A DNA stretch of 64,000 bases from Colius striatus. Its lineage: Eukaryota; Chordata; Aves; Coliiformes; Coliidae. Below are positions 47,993 through 60,262 of this stretch, piece by piece. The DNA is taken from positions 55,575,152-55,639,151 of the forward strand of contig NC_084763.1 in the NCBI RefSeq assembly GCF_028858725.1, read 5' to 3'. Position numbers and translations under genes: made by a program. Numbering within the stretch: position 1 is the stretch's first letter; each line of letters begins with the position of its first letter. Under the pieces are notes generated by a model, which was not told the DNA's origin, made no database searches, and saw nothing but the letters and a program-made list of their open reading frames with translations.

Positions 47993-48332
47993 GTGAGTGC
48001 GGCCGCGGGGTAGCGCCGCCGCGCCTGAGGCGGGGGCGGCGGTGGGGAGGAGGAGGAGGAGTGTGTGGGGGGGAAATACCGCGCGAGGGCCGCTGCGGAG
48101 CCCCGCGGAAACGGAGCCCCCGCCGCAGCGTGCGGGCGCAGCCGGGTGATGGGTGTCTTTCCCCTGCCTAGGAGCCGCCGGGCCGGCAGCGGCGGTGGGG
48201 CGGCGGGGCGAGAGCCGCTTCGCAGAGCGACAGAGCATCAGGCCCCTGCGGCTGGTGTCCGGCGAGGGCGGCGAAGGGGCGCGGCGGCCGGCGCTGAGTA
48301 CGCGGGTGCGGAGCGGCGCGGCGCGGACGCAG
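47935..48332 (+). CDS. ADAM22: ADAM22, first two coding exons (gene continues past the window)
   Basis: Exon 1 (47935-47992) and exon 2 (48172-48332) splice in phase to 73 codons. Exon 1 encodes a signal peptide (MRVAACLLSLALCALPAAP). Exon 2 encodes the start of the prodomain: ESRFAERQSIRPLRLV, then RPALSTRVRSGAARTQ, matching ENRFVERQSIVPLRL and DALDTRVR of human ADAM22. ADAM22 is a membrane ADAM lacking protease activity that serves as the neuronal receptor for LGI1 at synapses. Metalloprotease-like, disintegrin and transmembrane regions lie downstream of 64,000. Position next to DBF4 separates it from ADAM11 and ADAM23. The remainder of the exon has drifted to Gly/Ala/Arg-rich residues, in keeping with the CpG island. 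Confidence 0.88.
48172..48332 (+). CDS. ADAM22: ADAM22 exon 2, start of prodomain
   Basis: Acceptor CCCTGCCTAG ends at 48171 and donor GTAGGC starts at 48333. It encodes FAERQSIRPLRLV, the diagnostic ADAM22 segment, and ends exactly in phase 0, where the human exon also ends before LTHVDQ. Confidence 0.88.
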
Positions 48333-48597
48333 GTAGGCGGCGGCGGGCGATGGGCGGTGGGGAGCCGCGGGCGGCCCGGGCACCTGCCGCGGGGGAGGGG
48401 GCTCAGGGCCCGCATCCCGGAGGCTGCGGGGCGATGTCGCGCCCGCACCCCCTCCCCGAGCGTGTTGCTGCCGCTGCCAAAAGGACGGCGTTTATTTTAA
48501 GGCGTTGCGCGGCGAGACGCGCGGTTGGTTTTGCCGGAGGGATCGCTGGGGAACGTCGGTCCTGCCGCAGCAGCGCCCGATTTCCTCAAAATGGTCC

Positions 48598-48703
48598 CTT
48601 GTGCCTGTTCATTGTGGCCCCGGGCGTGAGCGGCTGCCCCGGCTCGGCACCTTGTGCCTGTTCATTGTGGCCCCGGGCGTGAGCGGCTGCCCCGGCTCGG
48701 CAC
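48598..48703 (+). repeat. 53-bp perfect tandem duplication
   Basis: Two identical, directly adjoining 53-base units at 48598-48650 and 48651-48703, each beginning CTTGTGCCTGTTCATTGTGG and ending CCCCGGCTCGGCAC. They lie in the CpG island, 265 bases after ADAM22 exon 2. Confidence 0.97.
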
Positions 48704-51130
48704 GGCCCGCTGCGTGCGGCCGCCCGCGACAGCCGCGGCGTGAAAGTTGCGGTGCCTTTGCGACAGCTGGAGCGGGGACGCTGCGGCTGAATGTCGGGTT
48801 CTGGCTGAGGTGTGGGCAGGGTGGGCTGGTGTTCCGTGCACTCGGATGTGTTCTTAAAAATAGACATTGGAAATCGGAAGGGGATTGCTTGAAATACATC
48901 GTGTGAACTCCACATTGCAGTTTAACTTACGTGTCACTGCCCAAACTGGGATGTTTGTTCAGATTTCTGCTGTGTGAAGACGGATCCCTGTAGCTTTTAA
49001 CAAACAGCTGCCCCAGTTTATATTAAAACAGCGATTTTAGTATTGATAATAAGGTGTCATATTTGAGGTAGTACATGGCTGTTACATCCAAAGGAAAAAA
49101 GCATCGAGTCTTTGCTATTGCAGATAAAGAAGGTGAAAAATTATTGCATTTGAGGTAACTGGGGACATCCACGACGAGTCACAGGCTTCTTTCTCCTCCT
49201 TAAATGACTACTGTCCATTTAAGGAACAAAGTAACTGGAGAAAACAGTCTCAGGTTTCATTTTTGTAATCTGTAAAGTGTAGGCACTGACAGCTTGCATT
49301 CTTCTATAGTTAAATAATAAATGATCTCTTCATAGCACGTTTGTTTGCCCATGAATATAACTTACTCTATGTAAGGAATTTTCAGGCCATATTTGCAAGT
49401 AAAATAAAACAGGGTTCTTAAAGTTCCAAAATGGGTGCTCTGCTTGGAAAAGAAAAAGCCCTCTTGGCATTTCAGGGTTCTTTGAGTACCCTTGGACACT
49501 CAAACACATCGGGACATGTGTGTGTAAAAAGCAGCAATGGTTGCATTTGGATCTAGCATTAGGATTCAGATACTGTTCTTACAGGACAAACCATTCATTA
49601 ATGGGTTTTATTTTTCTGAATATCTCAACTTTTATTCACCAAATCTTATGCTCACAAAAACAATTTCAAATCATCTTGATTTAATGAAGTTGTAATTACT
49701 AGTGTTACTCCTACCAGACAAGAAGTAACACTGGTGGGTTAAAAAGAGTGAAATGCATTTCTTTCACAACAATCTCCATACTAAACTGAGTTTACACGTG
49801 TGAAGCTCTGCCTGCAGCAACAACTTTTCCCCCTGGTCAAGAAGTTTCTCTCTGCTGCTTAAGATGTGCAAAGCCTGTTTTGTGGTATCTGATGGTTATT
49901 ACTGAAGGATGCAGTAGCTGGCAGTGATTTGGAGGAAGATAGGTTAGAAAGCAAAAACAGGCCAGGCTGGGTGAAGCGGTACCAATTGCGTGTGCTTCTC
50001 GCACAGGGCATGGTTGCATCGTGTTTGCAGGATGCTGCATCCCTCACTCAGAGTCAGCTCAGCAGAAATGGACCAGCAGTGTGGCTGTGCTTTGCTTAAG
50101 TTTCATAGAAGCTGCATTCAGGAAAGTATTTTTCCAGTAGTTGTGTTTACCGTCTCAGCTGACTAATTTAATATCCTGGCTCTTGGATTCTAGCATCTCA
50201 TAAAAAAACCCAACACCCTTACCTCTGCCAGAATGCTTTACAAAGTGATGGTCTGAGTTAACTTTTATGGTTGCCTTTGGGTGTCTGGGAGAAGTCACAA
50301 CAAGTACAAAGATGCAGAGTGCTGGATTCTGATGAAGAGACACCCATGCCTGTCCTGAGCAGTAATGGTCCAGGATCAGTGGTATAGGAAGGACAGGGAG
50401 ACAGAGGTGCGCTCTCCATCAGTAATATTTTGATAAGTATTAGTTTGATGGTTAAATACACTTCTCTCCATTGCCAATAGTTTTTGGACAGCTGTGTACC
50501 AGAGTTATAAAAGCTACTCTTGAATAGAGATTTCAAGCCAAAGCTAATGGCCTTGTGGGTCAGTTTGTGGAGGATGGTTCTTGCAGAAAGTTGAAGCATT
50601 CAAGAAGAATCTGTAATGGCTCAAGGGCAAGCAGCCCTGTCTAGAAAACCAAAGTGAACTGAATGGGATGGTGCAGCTAGAGGACTAGACCATGAGGCTG
50701 TAGCTGTTCAATCAATGTAAAGCAATGTAATTGTGTTTTGAATTGGATAAAGATAAAAGGAGAGAGAGAGATAAGCTGGAGAGAAGGAAGTCGCATTAAC
50801 TCGAATCGGATTCCTTTAATTCCTGGATGAAAGCTTTAGCTGCAGAAAGGGCAGAAGTTGTACAAGAGGCATGCAAGCCTGAGTCTGGAGTTGCACAAAG
50901 GGAAACAGAGATGGTTGTTCAGGGGCAAGCAGAAGCAAACCATTCGTGGCCTTTGCAGATCAGGACTTTCAGAACAGGCTTATGATGGAGTTAAGACAGA
51001 GGAGTACAATACAAGAAAAGGACGGGAAGAAAGGGAATTGAAGGCAGAAGTGATGATGGGCAGACTTCTAAAAGTTTACATACTTTTTTCCCCCCAGCAT
51101 TAGTTGAACTGTTTCTTTATCAACCTCCTT

Positions 51131-51245
51131 CCTTTTTTGTTTTGGTTGTGGGGTTTTTGTTTTGGTTTTGGGGTTTTTGGTTTAGGTTTTCTTTGTTTGT
51201 TTGGATTTTTTTGCTTGTTTTTTTTTGCTTGCTTGTTTGTTATTT
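51131..51245 (+). repeat. G/T-rich low-complexity tract
   Basis: A strongly strand-biased run of TTTTG, GGGTTTTT and TTTGT units, with almost no C or A for about 110 bases. It includes four G-runs of three or more (GGGG, GGGG and shorter), and may be a simple repeat grown from TTTTG. Confidence 0.85.
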
Positions 51246-54200
51246 TAGGGGGCTATTGCCCTAACTACTGAGTGACTTCTCTACATGCATGCTTTACTAT
51301 TAAGCAGTAAAGGAAATGGTCTATGTACACATCCTAGAAACCCAGAATGTAATTGCTTAGGAAGCAAAATGACTGCTCACAGTTGGTAGTTGTCCAAGAT
51401 TACTGGACTTCAGAGCACAGCACAAGGTAAATGTTGCAGGCTAATATAGGTTCATTAGTGTTTTAACACACAGTCTACAGTGGACATTGAAAGATTCATG
51501 TGACTTTGAGTTTCTGCTTTTAATTCCACCACGGAATAGAGTCACTACCAGTATCCATGATAGTCCTGTATTTCAGTTTCTCTGTTCCCCAGAGGAAGCC
51601 TGTTAGCAGCTGCACAGCATTTAATCTAAAGAGTAATCAAGATAAGATATATCTGAGAATATGCAAAGATTAAAATTACCAGGAATGCAATCCAGGATCT
51701 CAGCAATTGACAATTTACTGTTGCACATACCTGTATGTTATGTAGTTAGAACCATACTGTTCTACACAAGCCTATTAGAAGATGAATTCCTCTATGGCAG
51801 GGCATTCAATGGAGGCTAAGCCAAGATTTGTATGTTTAAAAGGAAGTAAGTTCACACTGTGGAACCTTTTAATTCCATGTATTAATCCATATTTTGATAT
51901 TGTAAGAAGCAAGTGAGAAATCACAAGTCTCCTGGTACTTTCCTTTAGCCAATACTGTGCTGGCATGTTCTTCATTAAAATGTAGGAAGTTGTAAGTATT
52001 CCTCCCCACTGCCTGTACTTGTTCTTCCACCTGTGAAGGAGAGCAAAATAAAGCACAAGATGCACCTTTCAAAACTGGGGTCTGTCCTCCATGACCTTTT
52101 TCTTAATAGTTTTCAGTGGGTCAAATTCTCTGGTTGTGAAGGTGAGATTCATTTTCCAGCTGGAGATTAGAGCACCAGACCTCTACGTGCCTTCATCCCA
52201 CAGTTGCCTTCCCTCAGCCCTAAGTATAACTTCATGGTAGTCTTGCTCTCAGCTGGAGACTGCCACAGAATGCCAGCAGGGATGGGTCCCAGTTCTCCTT
52301 GAGGCCAGCACTTTGTGGTCATGCTAACAGGTCTGCTCACACAGTCTGAGGCACAACTTTTGTTCCTGGTGTGGCTTTTGTTGCATCATCTGGTTTTGAT
52401 TTACCTATACTGTTATATCTGGCTGTGCAGAGCACTCCATAGTGTAGCAACTTCACTTTCTCAACCATTTTTTCACTTGGTCTTTGCTAGGTATTGCTGG
52501 ATTCCTTCTGACTGAGTAAAAGGGCTGTAAAAGTAGCCTGGTGTGAAGGGACTCCAAGACTGAACTGCATCTTGAGATAGAAGTATTGTTGTTTATTGTC
52601 CAGAGTGACTTGGTAGTTTTCACCAAAGTATTTCTTTGTCTTCCAGAGTCTGCAGTTTGGAATTGTTTGTGACCAAATGGTACAGTTCCATACATTGATT
52701 TGGAAAGATGGCTTACAGTTTTCTTAAATCACTCCTTACTGCTAATAATCCATTGCAGAGAAGCTCTGTTCTGTCCTGCTGAGCTCACATAGCTCTGCTT
52801 GCACTTGGAATTGAACTCTTCATTAGTTATTCAGGCATTGCCTAGTCATTGCTATTGGATTTTCTGACTTCTTGGCCTCTAGGTGCTTCTGAAACTGCTG
52901 ACTTTTGCACAGAACATTCTTCCTCTCTGTTCTGATACTGTTAAATTCTGTTGATCTAAGTTCCTGTGTTGGGTAGCTCAAACAATTAGTAATTTTTCTT
53001 CTGTTTAAAAAATGAATTCTGACTGTTGAGGGGCTTGTAAAACAGCTAGAGAGTTTGGAACTAATGAGTGGTGACTGTTGGGAACAGAAGTGTCATGAGA
53101 AATTGTCCAATTTAAACAATTCTTTTCTGCCTACTTAATCAAATGACTGCTGTCTCTTGGAGAAAGTTAGGCATAATCACAAACCCAAAGGTGGAGGAGC
53201 CTAACTGGTACTGAGGCTGCAGTGAGTAATCACACAACTTTATTTTACTTGCCAGATTTGGTTTTCTTCCTGCCTTCTTGCCTCTTTTTCCCCTTTGCTT
53301 AAGGCTTATAAGATGTTGTGCAATATGTATGTTCAGTGTATGTAGTACTGCAGTATTAATGGAAAGATAAGGTACTTCACCAACCTGGCAATATTTTTAT
53401 GAATGTATGAATAGAAGAGGAAAAAAAGGATGCTGAAGGCCAAACTTGGTGCATGTTGCAAAGGCACTTAGAGTGCCCTTTCATTTGTGATGTAGGAGAG
53501 ACTTTCAGATACACCTTTTTATAAAACATATGTGTTCATGGTGTGTTTTACTATTTTATAGACAAAGAATGTTTGAAATTTCTAGTTCATGTTTCTCTGC
53601 AAGCTCATTTTGGGGAAAGTCATTCCCTGTTTGATAGTGAGGTTTGTTATGATAGTAAATGCATATTCCAAGAAATCATCCAGGGAAAACACCTCTGGTA
53701 ACAGATGTGTCAGAATTCATGTTGCAGAAACATCATATCAGGTCTGAAGAGTTTAAGGGATGTTTAGAAGACATAAGTATCTTTGAAACTCCTTGTCTGG
53801 GTAAAAGGGCTGCATAGGAAATCTTTGTTTGGTGATATTTTCTCTTGCTTGTGCCATAGCACAGCTGAAAAAAAGAGATATCCCAAAAGCTATGGCTTAA
53901 TCTTATAAAAACAGGCTTATATACTGTCATGAAGGATCTTAAAGGCTCAGATGTGGCGATGCTAATAGAAAGTATTTTCCTCAACATTTGCTTGTTGCCA
54001 TGATTAGTGCAGTAACTCCAGTGTCTGATAGAGAAGTCTGTTCCAGATCTGGTAATCAATACAGCTATATTCACTCCTAATCTGTGCTGCTGCTCCCGAG
54101 TGCAGGACTGAACTCATGCTGTTTCCCTGAGGATCCTTGTTTTGGGACCCCTGTTGTGGCTAATGATCTACTGGACCACATTCATGATGCAAAATGGGTT

Positions 54201-57200
54201 GCATTCCAAGTGGCATCATGATAAATTATGGGGCAACTAAATATGAAGTTAACATTCATTGCAAAGTGTTTGCTACAGGAGCATTATGGTTGTATGTGTT
54301 ACACTGCCATGACAGATCTAGTACTGTATTATTCTTCTGGTGTTCCAGATCCCTTTTGTACTCTTCTCAAGAATCTTACCAGTCTTTTAAGTGAATCAAG
54401 ACTAATGACTTTTCTGTGGGCTCTGCTTGTTAAAACATTGTTGCAGTTACCCTGTCAAACACTGCTTAAAGGTCAATTAAAATGTGTAAAACCTTAGAAA
54501 GCCTGATGAGGTTCAGGTCTCTCAGTTGTGGGTCTTTCTGGCTAGTGCTGCCTTTTCTCTCCCAAATCAACTCTGCTGAGCTTTGTGGTCCTTCCACTTA
54601 CTGTGACCAGCTCCCACCAGATTTCCCTCCCTTGAGAGGATGGGGATCCTTGTCTTCAGCTCCCATGGTTTTGAGCCAAAGCTGCTTCTCCTCCCTGGTA
54701 GGCTGCCCTTCTGCTTGAGGGGAAGGAGCACACCAGGCTGTTGTCAGATGATTTGGTTGCTGTCCCAGGTCCAGTGCTATCAGAGGATCAAACCCACTAC
54801 TCTTGGACACAGGATTGTGGTGTCTTCCTATACAATATCTCTTTCTGGTTCACCTACTGGTAGGGTTCAGTTTCCTAGTGCCCAAGTAATATCTTTTTCA
54901 GTACTGTTTTTGTGTAACAACTGTGTAATCATTAGCTTCTTGCATGTTGACCTCAAAAAAATCACTGTCACTCCCACCCTGTCTCTCTTCTCTCTAGTTT
55001 TGACTTCTCAATTTATTTTAAACTATGTCAAATTTGCTATGCTATAAACTATGTCAAATTGGATGTGAGAAACTTCCAGACAAGAACACCTCATGAGTCC
55101 TTCTAGCCATCTTCTCTTTGGCTTGCTGGTGGCCTCTTGGGTAGTGTATGGATATGCTGTTGTGAGGAGATGTCTTTTAGAGTGCATAAAGGATTGCAGA
55201 GGTCTGTCAGGAAATTGTGCTCTTCGTAGCCACAGATGTTCCCTGATAATATTCCTCTGAAGCCTTTGCCATATTTACATTTATGTGAGGAGGAGAAAAC
55301 ATTGCTGCAGGGTTGAACCATGCAGCAGCAACTGTACTGAGCCACAGCCAAGTGTGGAATGTCTCTCTTAGATGGAAGCATGTTCAGAGCAGAGGAGAGT
55401 TTTGTGCATGGAAGATTACATCTGTGCAAGCTTTTTAATACCTTAGTGGGATGGCTGGGTCAGGGAAGGGTCATGTTTTTTTCTCAGAGTTGTTACTTTT
55501 GTGAGTGTTGAGCAGCAAAGGTGGCAGAAGAGCTGCATGGGGGTGCTGAGCACATGGACAGGATGAGTTCTGCCAGGCTGTGGTGTGTACTTCCATGATG
55601 GGGGCTGACTGGTTGGGTAGGTTCAAGTGAAAAGCCAGTGTCACTTGAAATTAAAGATGTCATTATGTAGAAATGGAAGAAAAGCCAATGATGTAGAGCT
55701 CTTGAGTCAGTAGGACTCCATGCTTCCAACCTAAACACTGGATACAATTACAGAGTTAGGAAGCTTGGCATGGCTGCTGGACATTTGTCATCAGACAGTG
55801 AAATTTGTTGGTTTCTCTGGTAATTGAACAGCTCTGACTTACCTGCCTACACCCAATTCACTCTACAACCTCTCTCTCTCTCATTTTTAATGGAATGAAT
55901 GTTAACAGACCAGAAAACTAGAGCAAGTGACTGTGCTTTAGACAAAGCATCTTCCAGAATATAATAGTAATACAAGGTTTAAAAAGAAATTTGTGTGTGT
56001 AAATGTCCCTTGATGGTGCTTTGGTTCTGAAAGTGTGATGAATGTGAATGTGGAGGCTACAGCTGGTGATTTACAGCTCAGAAATTGCCCAGAAGAACAG
56101 CAGCATGTAGGAAAGCTGCCTGTTCCAGAAATGTCTCCTTAGAGTATTTTATCCCCTGAAATTCTTTGAGAATGAAAAAAAAAATCCAGTTGTTCAGAAA
56201 ATATAGACAGTGAAAATGTTGATTCGTTTTGATCTCTTAGGTTATATCAAGGGGGAAAGGAGATTTGAACTGTGCTTTTCCCTCCACTTTTCAACTTTAA
56301 ACAAGACTTTGATGCTTGAATGTAGAGGGTGAATCATATTAAAAAGTATTATCTGTGGAGTTAATTGAGCAATATATTGGCATGCCTAAGAGTCTGCAAG
56401 TTTCATCAAGCTGCTCTTAGCCTGTGGTGCTGACAAAATGTTAGTAAACTTTCTACTGTTGCCTGAGAACCGTTTATGGGAAAAAATTAGCCACGTTGGT
56501 AGGCTCTATGTGTCAAAGAGTGCTTGTTACTTTCAGTGGGAAGAGCTAACTTTTTGGTTTTGGTAAGCTTTTGTATGTATACAAACTAAGTGTAAGAGCC
56601 ATTGAAAATGTTTGGAATGTGTCATGTTGCAGAGAAATGTTTTGGTCCCTGATACTTCTTGCATGAAGGAGCAAAGTTCAGGTGCACTCTTCTATTATGT
56701 TTGAAAGCTTTAGTTTTTACTTAAAGGCAATGTTAATGTTTTTTCAGATTCCCATGGTAATGGAACAGTGTTTCTTCTTTCCAAAGCCTACAAGAGATGC
56801 TGAAAAGGGGGCTGTTCTTTAAATGGTATTGATTCCACAGCCTGGAAAACTTGCAGCTAAAAATGACCTCAAGGTGCCATCTGCTTCAGCAAGGGAAATG
56901 CCTTCGCTCCTCTTGACTGTTAGATCTGTTGAGCTTTCCTTCTTGCCTGAATGGTGTCCTTGAAACAATAGTCCTTCCTACAGCTGAATGACACAGCAAT
57001 CCAGATGGGTTCATCCTCTAGTGCTACCTACAGCACGTGTGTTGCTGCCCTTGATTTGTGTACTCTCCCCCTGCAGAAGCCTTGTGCATCGGTTATTTCC
57101 CTCTCACACTGCAGCTGTATATGAGTAGAGTCATGAGCCCATGCCTGGGCTCTGCCAGGCATCCTTGGGAGAAGGGATGTTTCACTGAAAAGAGATTCTC

Positions 57201-57349
57201 CTTGTTTTGAGTCCTTTCCCTCTGACCTCATGCTTCTTCACAAGGAAGTACATTGGCTATCTGGTTGCATAGTCAAGTCCTGTAGTGTATCTAGTGAGAC
57301 AGATGTAACACATTGCTCTACTGCTGTTGTGTCCAGCATTGCTGACAGG

Positions 57350-57797
57350 GAGAGATTTCAGCACAGGGCCACCAAGGTTATTAGGGGAGTGGAGCATCTC
57401 CCTTGTGATGAAAGGCTGAGGGAGCTGGGGCTCTGCCTTGGAGAAGAGGAGACTGAGGGGTGACCTCATTCATATTTACAAATACCTAAAGGGTGGATGA
57501 CAGGAGGATGGAACCAGGCTCTTCTCAATGATGGCCAATGATAGGACAAGGGGCAATGGGTATAAGCTGGAACACAAGAGGTTCCAAAGAAATACAAGGA
57601 AGAATTTCTTCCCTGTTGAGGTGAGGGAGCACTGGAAGGGGCTGCCCAGGTGGGTTGTTGAATCTCCTTTCTGGAGACATTCTAAACCCACCTGGAGGTG
57701 TTCCTGTGTGACCTACTCTAGGTGGTCCCGCTCTGGCAGAGGGTTTGGACTGGATGAGCTTTTGAGGTCCCTTCCAGCCTTTAAGATTCTGTGATTG
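57350..57797 (+). repeat. CR1 LINE 3' end
   Basis: A sense CR1 carrying CACAGGGCCACCAAGGTTAT, GACAAGGGGCAATGGGTATA, GGAGACATTCTAAACCCACC and GGTCCCTTCCAGCCTTTAAG, ending ATTCTGTGATTG. Confidence 0.92.
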
Positions 57798-60173
57798 CTC
57801 TTTGTGTTGTATTTGACCCTCCGAAACCTACAGCTGCTGTGGGGGACAATGGAAACTGCAACGTCCCCGTGTCATAGGGTGAGTCTCTGTTTGCTCTGCT
57901 CCTTGTCTTGGTTTTAGAAGCGTGATCTTCAGTGGTCATCAAAGTTTTTGTGTGAATTATGGCAGGAGAATATTCTGAACTTTACAAGTTTTCATTCATG
58001 ACTTTCCTTTATTTCCTATTTGTGATGTGGGACTTTATTACTCGCCCCATAATAGCCTATTTTGTCATACTTTCCCTAGCCATTAGTCTTTGATGAAGAA
58101 TCTTCTCCAATGCAATTCAAAAATTTGAGGTTGAGCAATCACCTATTTTTTGGTTTTGCCCCAGTAGTGATATATTTAGGATCTCTTGCACATTAGTTGA
58201 ATGTGACTTTTGATACACGAATCTTTGCTGCACCTCTTTCAGAAAAAGACAAAATTCAAAAGGAATATGGTTTCCCAAAAGTTCTTGCAGTTCTTCCTTT
58301 CCCTGGGATACAAAGACTTTCCAGGCAGCAAAGACTTTTCAGAACAGCAGAAGTTACAGTAATTAGTCTCATAGGAAATCAAAAGTCATGACTAAAATTT
58401 TCTTAGTCATATTAACGTCATCCTCTCCACATAAAAGCACAACAAGTGTAAGATTGGGTACCACAAGGCTTTTCTGATGCTTGAAACGAGTTTTAGATTG
58501 CCTGTTGGGAAACACCATCGTGCCCATTTGGTTACTTGAGTTTGTCCTTTTAGATCTATGAGATCAAATGGTTGTTCAGGCTAATTTGCTAGCAGTGACA
58601 GCCAAATAGTTTTCCAGCTTCCTTGCTCCATTACTTAACCTTGGGTGAATTGTTGAGAAAGATGAAGTAGAGGTGAGGAAGGAGAGCAAGAAGGGAGGAA
58701 TTGTCTTTTCTTTGTTGTAACTGTTCAAAAGTGGTTTTGGAGTGCTGGGTGGAGGTCTGGGCTGAGGTGTATTAGCAGGTCCAACCAAGTCCATCAGAGG
58801 TTTGGCCTCGCACCTCTGCATGACCTCCAAAGAATCCCTGCTGCTTCCCAGGCATTGGATCTGCAGTAGTGACATCTGTGCAATACATGGTTTGTGCTCA
58901 ACACTGCTTTTTTCCTAGTGTGATTCCCTTCATCCATAGTTCTGGGGACCACTTTCACTCCACTCTATTGAGTGAGTTCAAACAACCTCTGATTGAAAAC
59001 TCAGAGATAAATAATGAAAGAGATTTTTTTTCTCACCCTCTAAAAGAATAATTACTGGCATCTTAGAAGTACAAGTAGTCCTTGCTTCTTACTCTGATTT
59101 TATTGATACTGTGATGTTTATGTAGAGAGAAGCTGGTTTAGGATATCTTTACAACTTCATCAGGATCTTCAGCTGCTGAGAGCTGGCGAAGCCCCACTGC
59201 AGTGAACTGGGCCATGGCACCACATGATGGTGTTTAACTCTCCTTCTGACCCACCCTCATTTGCCATGGAGAACAGCTATATGATCCAAGATTCCAAAAT
59301 GAACATGGACTTCTTAAAATATTTCCTTATTTCTAGCTTTTCCTCAGGATAAATGACTTATTAAATGCCCCCCAAAAGGGAGCTGTAAAAGCCTTTTCAT
59401 CAAGCCACGATTCCTTTCTGCAGTGGTTTCATTTCTATTTCCCCCCCAAAAAAAGCCTTATAGATATTTAGGTTTGGATAAAAACAGAGAGCTTACATGA
59501 AGAATGGCAAGTAACAATGTTTAATGTAGTAAATGAGTGCCTAGAAATGTTTTAAGAGCACTAGGGAAAGTAGAAAAGGAAAGATTTTGCAGTTCTTTAA
59601 CATGCTGATACGTGGATCCAGTTCAGTGACACTGACCTTTTGACTAAGATGAGATATTTGCAAATGGCAATAGAGAGGGCCTGAGGAAATCATGTTGTGT
59701 TTGTGGTTTTATTGTTTAGTTTTTAGAAAAGAATCTTTGGCTTGGAGATATTTCTTTTCATTATTTGACCTGGATTTTGTTTCAGAGCAAAGTTTTTCTC
59801 TTTTCATTCTTTCCAGGACAAGTAGAAAAGGAATTTTTTGAACAATTTCCTTATTTAGCAACAAGATACAGGATTTATTGCAACACAGCTGAGGGGGAAA
59901 ATTGACCTTTCACAGTGTACATGTGCAAAGTGGTGTGGTATTCATAATTAAGTGCAACAATTATTTTCAAAACCACAGATAAAATTCTTTTTAGGTAAAT
60001 CTACCCAACATTTAATAGTATATTTTTAATGTAATTTCATTAATGTGTTAGTTTTGACTTTGCAGGGGCTTACCCGTGTCTTTACTGAACTGAAGAAACA
60101 TACAGACTTAAAGAATTGTTCACAAGCTGAGGTTTCTATCCTCCTATAAAATAGAGAGGAGGGAGAAATTCCT

Positions 60174-60262
60174 AGAATCATAGAACAGGAGGAGTTGGAA
60201 GGGACCTTTAGAGATCATTCAGTCCAACCCCTCTGCTAAAGCAGGTCCACCTAGATCAGTAA
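60174..60262 (-). repeat. Short CR1 LINE 3' end
   Basis: AGAATCATAGAACAGGAGGA, GTTGGAAGGGACCTTTAGAG and CAGTCCAACCCCTCTGCTAA mark the antisense CR1 3' end. The insertion is only about 90 bases, an extreme 5' truncation. Confidence 0.9.

Larger units (their letters stand above)
47430..48800 (+). promoter_or_regulatory. ADAM22: ADAM22 CpG island and promoter
   Basis: Very high G+C and CpG density surrounds the ADAM22 start codon at 47935 and both of its first exons. GC boxes (GGGGCGGAGC near 47808, GGGGCGGCGGG near 47918) are present and no TATA box is seen. Confidence 0.8.

Noticed and set aside
47315-48448. A 377-codon open frame on the minus strand across the ADAM22 CpG island
   Set aside because: It is antisense to exons 1-2, and the peptide is Arg/Pro/Ala/Gly-rich with no domain or homology; stop codons are simply rare in very GC-rich DNA. 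The 204-codon and 190-205-codon frames nearby have the same cause.
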